Below, one piece after another: positions 25,980-33,783 of a stretch of DNA of 64,000 nt. The position numbers and the translations under genes were made by a program. Location: the NCBI RefSeq assembly GCF_018130385.1, contig NZ_JAFCLU010000015.1:62001-126000 (forward strand). Reading direction: 5' to 3'. The notes beneath the pieces are model-generated. The model worked only from the letters and a program-made list of their open reading frames with translations, did not search any database and was not told the DNA's origin. Every line of letters starts with the position of its first letter. The stretch's first letter is position 1. Source of the stretch: Bradyrhizobium sp. AUGA SZCCT0283 (GTDB lineage: Bacteria > Pseudomonadota > Alphaproteobacteria > Rhizobiales > Xanthobacteraceae).

Positions 25980-26957
25980 ATGATACGGATGGTTTTGGCG
26001 GCCGCGATAGCGTCGGCCTGTGTGGTGGGCTGTGCTTCGATCGCAACGGCGCAAGGTGGCTACCCCGAAAAACCGCTGCAGTTGATCGTGCCCTTTCCAG
26101 CCGGCGGGGCCTCCGATGTCGTCGGACGCATCGTTGCCGGCGAGCTCGAGGCGCGTCTGGGCAAGCCCGTGATCGTGCTCAACCGCCCCGGCGGCGGTAC
26201 GACGATCGCAGCGAAGGAAGCCGCCAACGCGGCGCCCGACGGCTACACCCTGTTCTCCAGCTCGAATTCGACCTTCACCCTGCAGAATGCGGTGAAGGAG
26301 AACGTACCGTACGACAGCGCCAGGGATTTCGAGCCGATCGGCCAGACCGGCACCCTGACCATGGTGCTGGTCACCCATCGCGACAATCCGATCAAGGACG
26401 TTGCTGCGCTGGTCGCGGCGGCCAAGGCCAATCCCGACAAGCTGTCGCTGGCGTCCTTTGGTGTCGCGACCATTTCGCATTTTGCCGGCGAGCTGTTCAA
26501 ATCGAGCGCCGGCATCAAGATGGTTCACCTGCCCTACAAGGGCAGCGCGCCGGCGATGAACGACCTGATAGGCAAGCATATCGACTACCACGTCGACACC
26601 GTGATCGCGATCAGGCCGCTGCTCGAAGCCGGCACGGTTCGCCCGCTGGCGGTGTTCTCCGCCAAGCGTTCGCCGTTCCTTCCCGACGTGCCGACGCTCG
26701 CCGAACTCGGCTATCCCAATATCGACCTTGTCTCCTGGGGTACCGTGGTCGTGCCCAAGGGAGTCCCTCCGGCCATTCGCGACCGGCTGGCCTCGGTGCT
26801 GGAAGAGGCGATCGCAAGCCCTTCGGTGATCGAACGCTTTAAGAAGGTCGGGTACGAAGCCGCCTTCAAGCGCTATCCGGACTGGCCGGGCTTCATCGCC
26901 AGGGAAACCGCCGAGATGAAGGAACTGGCCCGCAAGGGCGGGATCAAGGAAGAGTGA
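25980..26957 (+). CDS. Bug-family tripartite tricarboxylate transporter substrate-binding protein
   Basis: 325 residues. A signal peptide (ending IATAQ-GG, about residue 25) precedes YPEKPLQLIVPFPAGGASDV, the hallmark start of Bug periplasmic receptors, followed by VLNRPGGGTTIAAKEAANAA, DGYTLFSSSNSTFTL and the C-terminal FLPDVPTLAELGYPNIDLVS. These proteins bind carboxylates or amides for uptake, or act as sensors when no transporter is adjacent, as here (no TctA/TctB). A Cys at 18 (VVGC) could be read as a weak lipobox. It is 7 nt upstream of an amidase, suggesting the ligand is an amide. Confidence 0.93.
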   Translation: MIRMVLAAAIASACVVGCASIATAQGGYPEKPLQLIVPFPAGGASDVVGRIVAGELEARLGKPVIVLNRPGGGTTIAAKEAANAAPDGYTLFSSSNSTFTLQNAVKENVPYDSARDFEPIGQTGTLTMVLVTHRDNPIKDVAALVAAAKANPDKLSLASFGVATISHFAGELFKSSAGIKMVHLPYKGSAPAMNDLIGKHIDYHVDTVIAIRPLLEAGTVRPLAVFSAKRSPFLPDVPTLAELGYPNIDLVSWGTVVVPKGVPPAIRDRLASVLEEAIASPSVIERFKKVGYEAAFKRYPDWPGFIARETAEMKELARKGGIKEE

Positions 26958-26964
26958 TCCCGAC

Positions 26965-28458
26965 ATGACCGAGCCGTGCGATCTGCCCGCGGTAACAGCC
27001 CGGGCGCTGATCGGCGAGCGCAAGCTTTCGCCGGTCGAACTTCTGGAAAGTTGCATCTACCGCATCGAGGCGATCGATCCCGTCGTCAATGCGGTCATTG
27101 CGCGCTCGTTCGAGTCCGCGCGCGCGACGGCGCAGGAGAGCGAAGCTGCCGTGATGCGCGGCGATGCGCTCGGGCCGCTGCACGGGCTTCCGCTCGGGGT
27201 CAAGGACCTGATCGACGCCAAGGGGCTGCCGACGAGTTTTGGCAGCGTGCTGTTCAAGGACAACATTGCGGCCGAGGACGAGGCGATCGTTGCGATGCTC
27301 AAGCGCGCCGGCGCGATCGTCGTCGGCAAGACCAACGTCCCCGAATGGGGCGCGGGCGGCAACACCCGCAACGCGCTTCATGGCGCCACCGGCAACCCGT
27401 TCGATCCCGAACGCTCCGCCGCCGGTTCATCCGGCGGATCGGCGGTAGCACTTGCCACCGGCATGGTGCCGCTGGCGACCGGTTCGGACACCGGAGGCTC
27501 GGTCAGGAACCCCGCCGCGTTTTGCGGTGTCGTCGGATTCCGCCCCTCGCCCGGGCTGATCGCCAGCAACAGCCGCAACATGGCCTGGCTGCAGATCTCG
27601 CAGCTTGGACCAATGGCGAGAAATGTATCGGACGCGTGCCTGATGCTTTCCTGCATGCTGGATCGCGACGCGCGCGATCCGCTGTCGGCCATCCTTCACG
27701 CCGGCGGAGCGCCCGTGCGCGAGTCCTACCGCAATCCGCCACGGACCGATCTCGCCAGCTTGCGGATCGCAGCGACATCCGATTTTGGATTTGCGCCGAC
27801 CGAGCGCGCCATCGCCGAGACGTTCAGGAAGAAACTCGCGACATTTGGATCGGCCTTCCGCAGCCTCGAATGGACCCATCCGGATTGCAGCCACGCCGAC
27901 GAGGTGTTCCGGATCTTGCGCGCCGTCGCATTTCTGGGCCGCCACCGCGAGCTTGCGGAGAAGTATCCGGACAAGGTGGGCCCCAACATTCGCGACAATG
28001 TCGCCGAGGGACTCGGGTATTCCGCCCTCGACGTGGCGCGCGCGCTTTCGCTGCAGACCGCGCTCTACCGGAGCTGGCAACAATTCTTCGGCGAGCATGA
28101 TTTTGTCATTGCGCCGACGGTCACGATCAGCCCGCGGCCGTGGTCGGAGCTCTACCCGGCCACGATCGACGGCAAGCCAACCCAGAGTTATTTCCACTGG
28201 CTGGCGCTGGCCTATGCCGTGACCAATGTCGGGCATCCGGCGGTGGCGATACCGGCCGGCCGCGACGGCGCCGGATTGCCGTTCGGAATCCAGATCATCG
28301 GCCCGCGCGGCGGCGATGTCGCGACGCTTTCGGTCGCCCGCGAGATCGAGGCCCTGCTTGGCGCCAATCGGGAGACGGCCCGTCCCATCCCCGATCTCGC
28401 CTGGCTGCGCCGCCAGCCGCCGATGTCCTCCCGGCCAGGTTTTCTGGATTTCGACTGA
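26965..28458 (+). CDS. Amidase signature family hydrolase
   Basis: 497 residues. Amidase signature enzymes use a Ser-cisSer-Lys triad to hydrolyse amides: Lys 80 (LPLGVKDLID), Ser 155/156 (AAGSSGGSAVALATGM) and the nucleophile Ser 179 (GSDTGGSVRNPAAFCGVVGF). The C-terminal half has SQLGPMARNVSDACLMLSCM and the ending YAVTNVGHPAVAIPAGRDG, GLPFGIQIIGPRGGD. The enzyme is cytoplasmic. With the Bug protein it forms a two-gene operon for an amide substrate. It is not the glutamyl-tRNA amidotransferase GatA, since GatB/GatC are absent; that is inference from context. Confidence 0.93.
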   Translation: MTEPCDLPAVTARALIGERKLSPVELLESCIYRIEAIDPVVNAVIARSFESARATAQESEAAVMRGDALGPLHGLPLGVKDLIDAKGLPTSFGSVLFKDNIAAEDEAIVAMLKRAGAIVVGKTNVPEWGAGGNTRNALHGATGNPFDPERSAAGSSGGSAVALATGMVPLATGSDTGGSVRNPAAFCGVVGFRPSPGLIASNSRNMAWLQISQLGPMARNVSDACLMLSCMLDRDARDPLSAILHAGGAPVRESYRNPPRTDLASLRIAATSDFGFAPTERAIAETFRKKLATFGSAFRSLEWTHPDCSHADEVFRILRAVAFLGRHRELAEKYPDKVGPNIRDNVAEGLGYSALDVARALSLQTALYRSWQQFFGEHDFVIAPTVTISPRPWSELYPATIDGKPTQSYFHWLALAYAVTNVGHPAVAIPAGRDGAGLPFGIQIIGPRGGDVATLSVAREIEALLGANRETARPIPDLAWLRRQPPMSSRPGFLDFD

Positions 28459-28666
28459 GGCGATATTCGTCCGCGGTTATTGCTGGTTCCAGGCGGAACC
28501 AACAGCAAATTCATTGCCTTGTGCTGGCAACTGCTCCGAAGCCGCCTCTTGAACGCACGTTCATCAAAATTAAATCAACCGCAAATGCCGCTCGGAACCG
28601 GCGCTTACGCAACGAACTTCACTCGAATGTGTTTAGCGAGTGTCTTTAGGGAAAGGAGTACGTTCC

Positions 28667-29053
28667 ATGAGGAAAGCACCTTTGGCCTTGGCCGCCGCAG
28701 CGACCCTCGGCCTCGCCACGATCGCGGCACCGGCACCTGCAGAGGCACGGTGGGGGCACGGGGGATGGGGGCCAGGCCTGGCCGGCGGACTTTTGGCGGG
28801 AGCGATAATCGGCGGCATCGCGTCAAGCGCCTACGCCTATGGTCCGGGTTACGGATATTATGGCGGCTACCCCGGCTATTATGGCGGATATTACGGCGGC
28901 TATGCGCCAGCCTACTATGGCGGATATTACGACGAGCCTTACTATCCCGTGGTTCGCTATCGCCGCGTCATACGCCCGGCATACGCCTACTATGGTGGTC
29001 CGCGGTTCTATGGTCCGCGGTTCTACCATCGCCGCCACTGGCATCATTGGTGA
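28667..29053 (+). CDS. Exported Gly/Tyr-rich small protein
   Basis: 128 residues from the ATG at 28667, preceded by GGAAAGGAGTACGTTCC. The signal peptide is KAPLALAAAATLGLATIAAP ending PAEA-R. A hydrophobic Gly-rich segment (LAGGLLAGAIIGGIASSAYA) follows, then tandem YGGYY/GGY repeats (about 67-95), DEPYYPVVRYRRVIRPAYA and a His/Arg tail (YHRRHWHHW). This is a typical rhizobial envelope protein of unknown function, possibly a surface or wall-bound protein. A T-tailed terminator follows. A 15-nt direct repeat (TATGGTCCGCGGTTC) encodes the YGPRFYGPRF motif. Confidence 0.8.
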   Translation: MRKAPLALAAAATLGLATIAAPAPAEARWGHGGWGPGLAGGLLAGAIIGGIASSAYAYGPGYGYYGGYPGYYGGYYGGYAPAYYGGYYDEPYYPVVRYRRVIRPAYAYYGGPRFYGPRFYHRRHWHHW

Positions 29054-29066
29054 TGCATCGAGTCGA

Positions 29067-29096
29067 AAGGGCCGCCAACAGGGCGGCCCTTTTTTG
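29067..29096. terminator. Intrinsic terminator between convergent genes
   Basis: AAGGGCCGCC AACA GGGCGGCCCT followed by TTTTT: a 9-10 bp GC-rich stem with a T-tract for the plus strand. It serves the Gly/Tyr-rich gene at 28667-29053 and may also act on the convergent DUF1236 gene. Confidence 0.85.
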
Positions 29097-29120
29097 ATGA
29101 ACAACGCATCAGCCGATGGT

Positions 29121-29465
29121 TCAGTCGATTTCATGCACCACGGTGCGGGTGGCGGGATCGACCAGCATCACGCGATTGTTCGAATAGACATATCGATACT
29201 TCGTTACTGACGGGCCCCAATCCGAAGGCACCGCCTCGAGTTCGACATCGGTCGGCACCTTGGCGCCAACTACAATCCTTTCCTGTGTTTCCACCGGACG
29301 GATCTTGTGCTCGGTGACGTAGCTCTTGATCCGGGTGCGATATTCCGGCTCGATCCGGACTGTCGCGCCGGCGGCTCCGGTCGTCGTCTCGACGGTAGTG
29401 GTCTGAGCGTTAGCCATCGTCGCAACCAGCGACGCTGCCGCCGCAATCATGAATAGCTTCTTCAT
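29121..29465 (-). CDS. Exported DUF1236 protein
   Basis: 114 residues from the ATG at 29465, preceded by GAGGAGGAACCAG. The signal peptide is KKLFMIAAAASLVATMANAQ. The mature domain holds the DUF1236 pattern: VRIEPEYRTRIKSYVTEHKI, ETQERIVVGAKVPTDVELEA, VPSDWGPSVTKYRYVYSNNR, VMLVDPATRTVVHEID. The family is restricted mainly to Rhizobiales and its function is unknown. It is likely periplasmic. Confidence 0.88.
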   Translation of the reverse strand: MKKLFMIAAAASLVATMANAQTTTVETTTGAAGATVRIEPEYRTRIKSYVTEHKIRPVETQERIVVGAKVPTDVELEAVPSDWGPSVTKYRYVYSNNRVMLVDPATRTVVHEID

Positions 29466-29614
29466 CTGGTTCCTCCTCAAACCGCATCAGCGCGGCTGCA
29501 GGAAAAACAGATTTTTCGCGCTCTTGTTCCGAGAAGAATTCAGCACCGCAGCGCGTTGAAGGCGCAACGATATCGCCTGACGCGACGCTTTCAGCGCGGG
29601 ACTCCGATGCAAGC

Positions 29615-29911
29615 TCAAACCGGCGCCACGCCCTCAACGAAGATCAGCCGCCGATCCAGTGCAGTCCGCCGCAGTTTCAGCGCCTCCGCGTATTCCGGCG
29701 AGGCGTACCATTCGCGCAAACGTTCCATGGTGGGAAATTCGACGACGATGATGGTTTTCGGCGGCGGCACGCCTTCGATCAAGTTTGCAGCGCCGCCGCG
29801 CACCAGATAGCGGCCGCCATATTGCGCGATCGTTTTCGCGGCGATGGTGCGATAGGCCTCGAAGCCCGCCGCCTCGCGCATCTCGACTTCGGAAATGACA
29901 TAGGCCGGCAT
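29615..29911 (-). CDS. DUF1330 family protein
   Basis: 98 residues: MPAYVISEVEMREAAGFEAY, then AQYGGRYLVRGGAANLIEGV, IVVEFPTMERLREWYASPEY, RRTALDRRLIFVEGV. This is the dimeric ferredoxin-like alpha/beta-barrel fold of DUF1330 proteins, small cytoplasmic proteins of unknown function. The start at 29911 follows GGTGAGGTGTCCG. It lies just beyond the rplQ terminator, so it is not part of the ribosomal operon. Confidence 0.88.
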   Translation of the reverse strand: MPAYVISEVEMREAAGFEAYRTIAAKTIAQYGGRYLVRGGAANLIEGVPPPKTIIVVEFPTMERLREWYASPEYAEALKLRRTALDRRLIFVEGVAPV

Positions 29912-29986
29912 CGGACACCTCACCACGACATCATCGAAGCGAGATATCGTGCGCGACCAGCCGGCGCGCAATCGCCGGCATCCGCC

Positions 29987-30014
29987 AAAAAAAAGCGGCG
30001 CCCAAGGGCGCCGC
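29987..30014 (-). terminator. Intrinsic terminator ending the ribosomal superoperon
   Basis: On the minus strand: GCGGCGCCC TT GGGCGCCGC followed by TTTTTTTT, 24 nt past the rplQ stop. A 9-bp GC-rich stem plus eight U residues make this a strong Rho-independent terminator. Confidence 0.92.
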
Positions 30015-30038
30015 TGTGAAATTTTCGATCCGGAAAAC

Positions 30039-30455
30039 TTACGCCGCTTCGGCGGACTTTTCCTGCACCGGGCCGGAATCCAGGCCCTTGGCATCGACGT
30101 CGCGGTCGACGAACTCGATCACCGCCATCGGCGCGTTGTCGCCGTAGCGGAAGCCGGCCTTGATGATGCGGGTGTAGCCGCCCTGGCGGTCCTTGTAGCG
30201 GGGCGCCAGCGTGTCGAACAGCTTCTTGACCTGATCCTTGTCCCGCATTTCCGAGATCGCCTGGCGGCGCATGGCGAGGCCACCCTTCTTGCCGAGGGTG
30301 ACCAGCTTCTCGACGATCGGACGCAGCTCCTTGGCCTTCGGGAGCGTGGTGACGATCTGCTCGTGCTTGATCAGCGCCGCGCACATGTTGGCGAACATGG
30401 CTTTGCGATGCTCGGCGGTGCGGTTGAGCTTACGATGAACCTTGCCGTGACGCAT
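30039..30455 (-). CDS. rplQ: 50S ribosomal protein L17
   Basis: 138 residues. The L17 signature is complete: MRHGKVHRKLNRTAEHRKAM, then FANMCAALIKHEQIVTTLPK, AKELRPIVEKLVTLGK, KLFDTLAPRYKDRQGGYTRI. It is the last gene of the superoperon, 143 nt after rpoA; the gap holds a heptad-repeat hairpin. L17 lines the exit-tunnel region of the 50S subunit. Confidence 0.97.
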   Translation of the reverse strand: MRHGKVHRKLNRTAEHRKAMFANMCAALIKHEQIVTTLPKAKELRPIVEKLVTLGKKGGLAMRRQAISEMRDKDQVKKLFDTLAPRYKDRQGGYTRIIKAGFRYGDNAPMAVIEFVDRDVDAKGLDSGPVQEKSAEAA

Positions 30456-30529
30456 TGAACTATTCCTTCTATTCGTCGCGACGGTTCGTCGGACTTGTTG
30501 CTCAGGTGGGCTGCCTGCGTTCGCCCTGG

Positions 30530-30598
30530 GTAGCGAGTAGCGAATGGTGAGTAGCGAGTAGGTTCTTCCCTATTCGCTATTCGCCAATCCCTATTCGC
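30530..30598. repeat. Heptad-repeat hairpin, copy 1 (rplQ-rpoA gap)
   Basis: The left part consists of 7-nt units GTAGCGA GTAGCGA ATGGTGA; the right part CTATTCG CTATTCG CCAATCC CTATTCG. The halves are imperfectly complementary. The right end touches the rpoA stop codon at 30599. Two related copies are at 32210-32270 and 44890-44953. Confidence 0.75.
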
Positions 30599-31618
30599 TC
30601 AGTAGTGATCCTCGAAGCGCTTGGCGAGCTCGTCGATGTTCTCCGGCGGCCAGCCCGGCACTTCCATGCCGAGATGCAGACCCATCTGGGCCAGCACTTC
30701 CTTGATCTCGTTCAGCGACTTGCGGCCGAAGTTCGGGGTACGGAGCATTTCCGCTTCCGACTTCTGCACGAGGTCGCCGATGTAGACGATGTTGTCGTTC
30801 TTCAGGCAGTTGGCCGAACGCACCGACAGTTCGAGCTCGTCGACCTTCTTGAGGAACGCCGGGTTGAAGGCGAGATCGGGGATGATCTCCTGCGCCACTT
30901 CCTTGCGCGGCTCTTCGAAGTTCACGAACACGTTGAGCTGATCCTGCAGGATGCGGGCGGCGTAGGCCACCGCGTCTTCCGGCGAGATCGCGCCGTTGGT
31001 CTCGATCGTCATGGTCAGCTTGTCGTAATCGAGGATCTGGCCCTCGCGGGTGTTCTCGACCTTGTAGGAGACCTTGCGCACGGGCGAGAACAGGCTGTCG
31101 ACCGGGATCAGGCCGATCGGCGCGTCCTCGGGCCGGTTGCGCTCGGCGGCGACGTAGCCCTTGCCGGCGGCGACCGTGAACTCCATGCGGATTTCCGCGC
31201 CCTCGTCCAGCGTGCAGATCTGCAGGTCGGGATTGAGCACCACGACGTCGCCGACGGTCTGGATGTCGCCGGCGGTGACGACGCCCGGGCCGGACTTCTT
31301 CACGACCATGCGCTTGGGGCCTTCGCCCTGCATCTTGATCGAGATGTCCTTGATGTTGAGCACGATGTCGGTGACGTCCTCGCGAACGCCCGCGATCGAG
31401 GAGAACTCGTGCAGCACGCCGTCGATGTGCACCGACTGCACGGCGGCGCCCTGCAGCGACGACAGCAGGATGCGGCGCAGCGCGTTACCGAGCGTCTGGC
31501 CGAAGCCGCGCTCGAGCGGTTCGGCGACGACGGTGGCAAACCGGGTCGCATCGGTGCCCGGCGTTACCTGCAGCTTGTTCGGTCGAATGAGTTCTTGCCA
31601 ATTTTTCTGGATCGTCAC
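30599..31618 (-). CDS. rpoA: DNA-directed RNA polymerase subunit alpha
   Basis: 339 residues starting at a GTG (31618) with AGGGGTGACAAA before it; the ATG at 31666 belongs to upstream sequence. The N-terminal assembly domain (TIQKNWQELIRPNKL, RGFGQTLGNALRRILLSSLQ) and the C-terminal domain binding UP elements and activators (LELSVRSANCLKNDNIVYIG, DLVQKSEAEMLRTPNFGRKS, LNEIKEVLAQMGLHLGM) are intact. It is co-transcribed with rpsK upstream and rplQ downstream. Confidence 0.97.
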   Translation of the reverse strand: MTIQKNWQELIRPNKLQVTPGTDATRFATVVAEPLERGFGQTLGNALRRILLSSLQGAAVQSVHIDGVLHEFSSIAGVREDVTDIVLNIKDISIKMQGEGPKRMVVKKSGPGVVTAGDIQTVGDVVVLNPDLQICTLDEGAEIRMEFTVAAGKGYVAAERNRPEDAPIGLIPVDSLFSPVRKVSYKVENTREGQILDYDKLTMTIETNGAISPEDAVAYAARILQDQLNVFVNFEEPRKEVAQEIIPDLAFNPAFLKKVDELELSVRSANCLKNDNIVYIGDLVQKSEAEMLRTPNFGRKSLNEIKEVLAQMGLHLGMEVPGWPPENIDELAKRFEDHY

Positions 31619-31758
31619 TTTGTCACCCCTTCGGGTCAATAGACCGGCCGGTCGATTTGCCTTCAAATCACCGGCGTTGGAGATCCGCGGATCTGTCCGC
31701 GGCAGTCAAAATTCCAAAACCAATCGCTAAGGCGGTGCGAGCCGCCCGCGACCAGATA

Positions 31759-32148
31759 TCAGACGCGCCGGCGCTTGCGCGGACGGCAACCATTGTGCGG
31801 GATCGTCGTCACGTCGCGGATCGACGTCACGGTGAAGCCCGCCGCCTGCAGCGCTCGAAGCGCCGATTCACGGCCCGAACCGGGGCCCGCAACCTCCACT
31901 TCCAGCGTGCGCATGCCGTGTTCCTGCGCCTTCTTGGAAACGTCTTCGGCCGCGACCTGCGCGGCATAGGGGGTCGACTTGCGCGAGCCCTTGAAGCCCA
32001 TCGTGCCGGCCGACGACCAGGCAATGGTGTTGCCCTGCGCATCGGTGATGGTGATGGTCGTGTTGTTGAACGACGAATTGACGTGCGCGATGCCCGAGGC
32101 GATGTTCTTGCGTTCGCGGCGGCGTACGCGGGTGGCTTCCTTGCCCAT
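31759..32148 (-). CDS. rpsK: 30S ribosomal protein S11
   Basis: 129 residues, normal length. The signatures IAHVNSSFNNTTITITDAQG, WSSAGTMGFKGSRKSTPYAA, GPGSGRESALRALQAAGF and the invariant ending TIPHNGCRPRKRRRV are present. It shapes the mRNA exit platform of the 30S. The gap to rpoA is 140 nt and the gap to rpsM is 126 nt, the latter with a heptad-repeat hairpin. Confidence 0.97.
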   Translation of the reverse strand: MGKEATRVRRRERKNIASGIAHVNSSFNNTTITITDAQGNTIAWSSAGTMGFKGSRKSTPYAAQVAAEDVSKKAQEHGMRTLEVEVAGPGSGRESALRALQAAGFTVTSIRDVTTIPHNGCRPRKRRRV

Positions 32149-32209
32149 TACCTAAAACCTTCCTGTGATCTCAAACGCCGCCGTACTGCCAGCGGCTACA
32201 CCTAAAAAG

Positions 32210-32270
32210 GCGAGTGGCGAACGGTGAACAGCGAATAGATCCTATTCGCCACTCCCTGTTCGCTATTCGC
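32210..32270. repeat. Heptad-repeat hairpin, copy 2 (rpsK-rpsM gap)
   Basis: 7-nt units GGCGAGT GGCGAAC GGTGAAC AGCGAAT lead into AGATCCT and the complementary ATTCGCC ACTCCCT GTTCGCT ATTCGC. It ends 4 nt from the rpsM stop codon, so the minus-strand transcript would fold directly after rpsM. Confidence 0.75.
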
Positions 32271-32274
32271 AAAA

Positions 32275-32643
32275 TTACTTCTTCTTGCCGGCGATCGACT
32301 TGGCCGGGCCCTTGCGCGTGCGCGCGTTGGTGTGGGTGCGCTGGCCGCGCACCGGCAGGCCGCGGCGATGACGCAGGCCGCGATAGCAGCCGAGGTCCAT
32401 CAGACGCTTGATGTTGATACCGGTCTCACGGCGAAGATCACCTTCAACGAGATAGTCGCGGTCGATCACTTCACGGATCTGCAGGACTTCCTGGTCGCTC
32501 AGCTGGCTGACGCGACGATCCAGGGGGATCTTGACCTTCTCGATGATCTCGGCCGCGTTCTTCTGGCCGATGCCATGAATGTACTGGAGCGCGATCAGGA
32601 CGCGCTTGTTGGTCGGGATATTCACGCCGGCAATACGGGCCAC
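32275..32643 (-). CDS. rpsM: 30S ribosomal protein S13
   Basis: 122 residues: MARIAGVNIPTNKRVLIALQ, the helix-two-turns-helix YIHGIGQKNAAEIIEKVKI, and the basic tail GLRHRRGLPVRGQRTHTNAR then TRKGPAKSIAGKKK. S13 contacts the A- and P-site tRNAs from the 30S head. It is preceded by a 194-nt gap with a candidate promoter. Confidence 0.97.
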   Translation of the reverse strand: MARIAGVNIPTNKRVLIALQYIHGIGQKNAAEIIEKVKIPLDRRVSQLSDQEVLQIREVIDRDYLVEGDLRRETGINIKRLMDLGCYRGLRHRRGLPVRGQRTHTNARTRKGPAKSIAGKKK

Positions 32644-32795
32644 GGACTTCTCTCCTGTCGCCGATCCCTCATGGAGCGGCCTTTAAGTTCTTGCTATCTC
32701 GGGCAGGTGTCCGCAAACGCGAACACGACGCCCTTCCCCTCATCTGCTTCGGGGCCCGGCATCGTCATAAAACTATCCGACTTGGATGCGGGGCT

Positions 32796-32824
32796 TATTA
32801 AAGGATTCAACTCGGTTTCGTCAA
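32796..32824 (-). promoter_or_regulatory. Candidate sigma-70 promoter upstream of rpsM
   Basis: On the minus strand, TTGACG (32819-32824) and TTAATA (32796-32801) are separated by exactly 17 nt. It lies in the 194-nt adk-rpsM gap and would give the rpsM-rpsK-rpoA-rplQ segment a second start, with a leader of about 145 nt. No experimental support. Confidence 0.5.
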
Positions 32825-32837
32825 CCGTCTCTACCGC

Positions 32838-33704
32838 TTAGCTCGCTTTTTCGTGACCTTTTTTGGCAGCCTTGCGGACGGTCTTTTTCGCAGCCTTTTT
32901 GGCCTTCCCGGTTCCCCGCCCCTTGGCCGGTGACCCGGCCTTCCGGCCTGCCTTCTTGCCCACCTTCTTAGCCCCCTTGGAAGCCGGTTTGGCGGCCTTG
33001 GGCGCCGTTTTGACGGCCTTCTTGCCGGTTTTGGCAACCTTTTTGCCCACCGGCCGGGCGGTCTTCCTGGCGGCTCCCCTGGCCTTCCGGGCCGGCACCG
33101 CAGCTCTGGGTTCCACTGCGCCGACGGCGGACAGGATCCGGTAGATCTCCCGGGTGACCTGCTCGATGGTCATCATCCCGTCGACCGTCGCCAGCTTCCG
33201 ACGCTCGGAATAATAGTGGATCAGCGGCTCGGTCATCGAGCGGTAGCTCGCCAGCCGCTTCGACAGCACTTCCGGAGTGTCATCGATTCGCACTTCCTCG
33301 CCGCGCGCCCGCATCTCGGCGACGCGCGTCTCGACCCGGTCCAGAAGCGCGCTCTCGTTGACGCGCAGTTCGATCACGGCGTCGAGCCTGATGTGCTTCT
33401 TCTTCAGGAGCTCGTCGAGCGCTGCCGCCTGCGGCACCGTGCGGGGAAAGCCGTCGAGGATGAAACCGTTCTTCATGTCGGGCTGGTCGAGACGGTCGGA
33501 GATGATCCCGATCACGATCTCATCCGGCACCAGCGCACCGCTGGCCATGATGTCCTTGGCCTGCAGGCCGACCGGCGTTTCGGCTGCGACCGCCGCGCGC
33601 AGCATCTCGCCGGTCGAGAGCTGGACGATGCCGTACTTCTGAACCAGCCGCTGCGCCTGGGTCCCCTTGCCCGCGCCCGGCGGACCCAAAAGGATCAATC
33701 TCAT
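32838..33704 (-). CDS. adk: Adenylate kinase with histone H1-like C-terminal tail
   Basis: 288 residues. Adenylate kinase balances ATP + AMP with 2 ADP. The core (1 to about 197) is a short-LID adenylate kinase: P-loop GPPGAGKGT (8-16), AMP-binding STGEMLRAAV and DGFPRTVPQA (84-93), then RIDDTPEVLSKRLASYRSMT. The remaining about 91 residues are Lys/Ala/Pro/Gly/Arg with about 26 lysines and only two or so acidic residues, in KKA/KAAKP patterns like a histone H1 tail or bacterial nucleoid-binding domain. Most bacterial Adk end near 190-220 residues. The frame and codon use continue smoothly across the junction and the gene sits in its normal place after secY, so it is not a sequencing fusion. 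DNA or RNA binding by the tail is inference. Confidence 0.95.
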   Translation of the reverse strand: MRLILLGPPGAGKGTQAQRLVQKYGIVQLSTGEMLRAAVAAETPVGLQAKDIMASGALVPDEIVIGIISDRLDQPDMKNGFILDGFPRTVPQAAALDELLKKKHIRLDAVIELRVNESALLDRVETRVAEMRARGEEVRIDDTPEVLSKRLASYRSMTEPLIHYYSERRKLATVDGMMTIEQVTREIYRILSAVGAVEPRAAVPARKARGAARKTARPVGKKVAKTGKKAVKTAPKAAKPASKGAKKVGKKAGRKAGSPAKGRGTGKAKKAAKKTVRKAAKKGHEKAS

Positions 33705-33783
33705 GACTATTCGCCCCCCGGCTTGGTGAGCGAAACGCCGCGCACCCTCTTATTGAAATTCAGACCGCAGCGTTTCCGCGAGA

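Noticed and set aside
25980..26054. Bug protein as a lipoprotein
   Set aside because: The VVGC at residues 15-18 is too early and is followed by a better signal-peptidase I site (TAQ-GG).
25689..27056. 455-codon minus-strand frame opposite the reductase and Bug genes
   Set aside because: It spans two well supported plus-strand genes and their gap, and has no recognisable domain.
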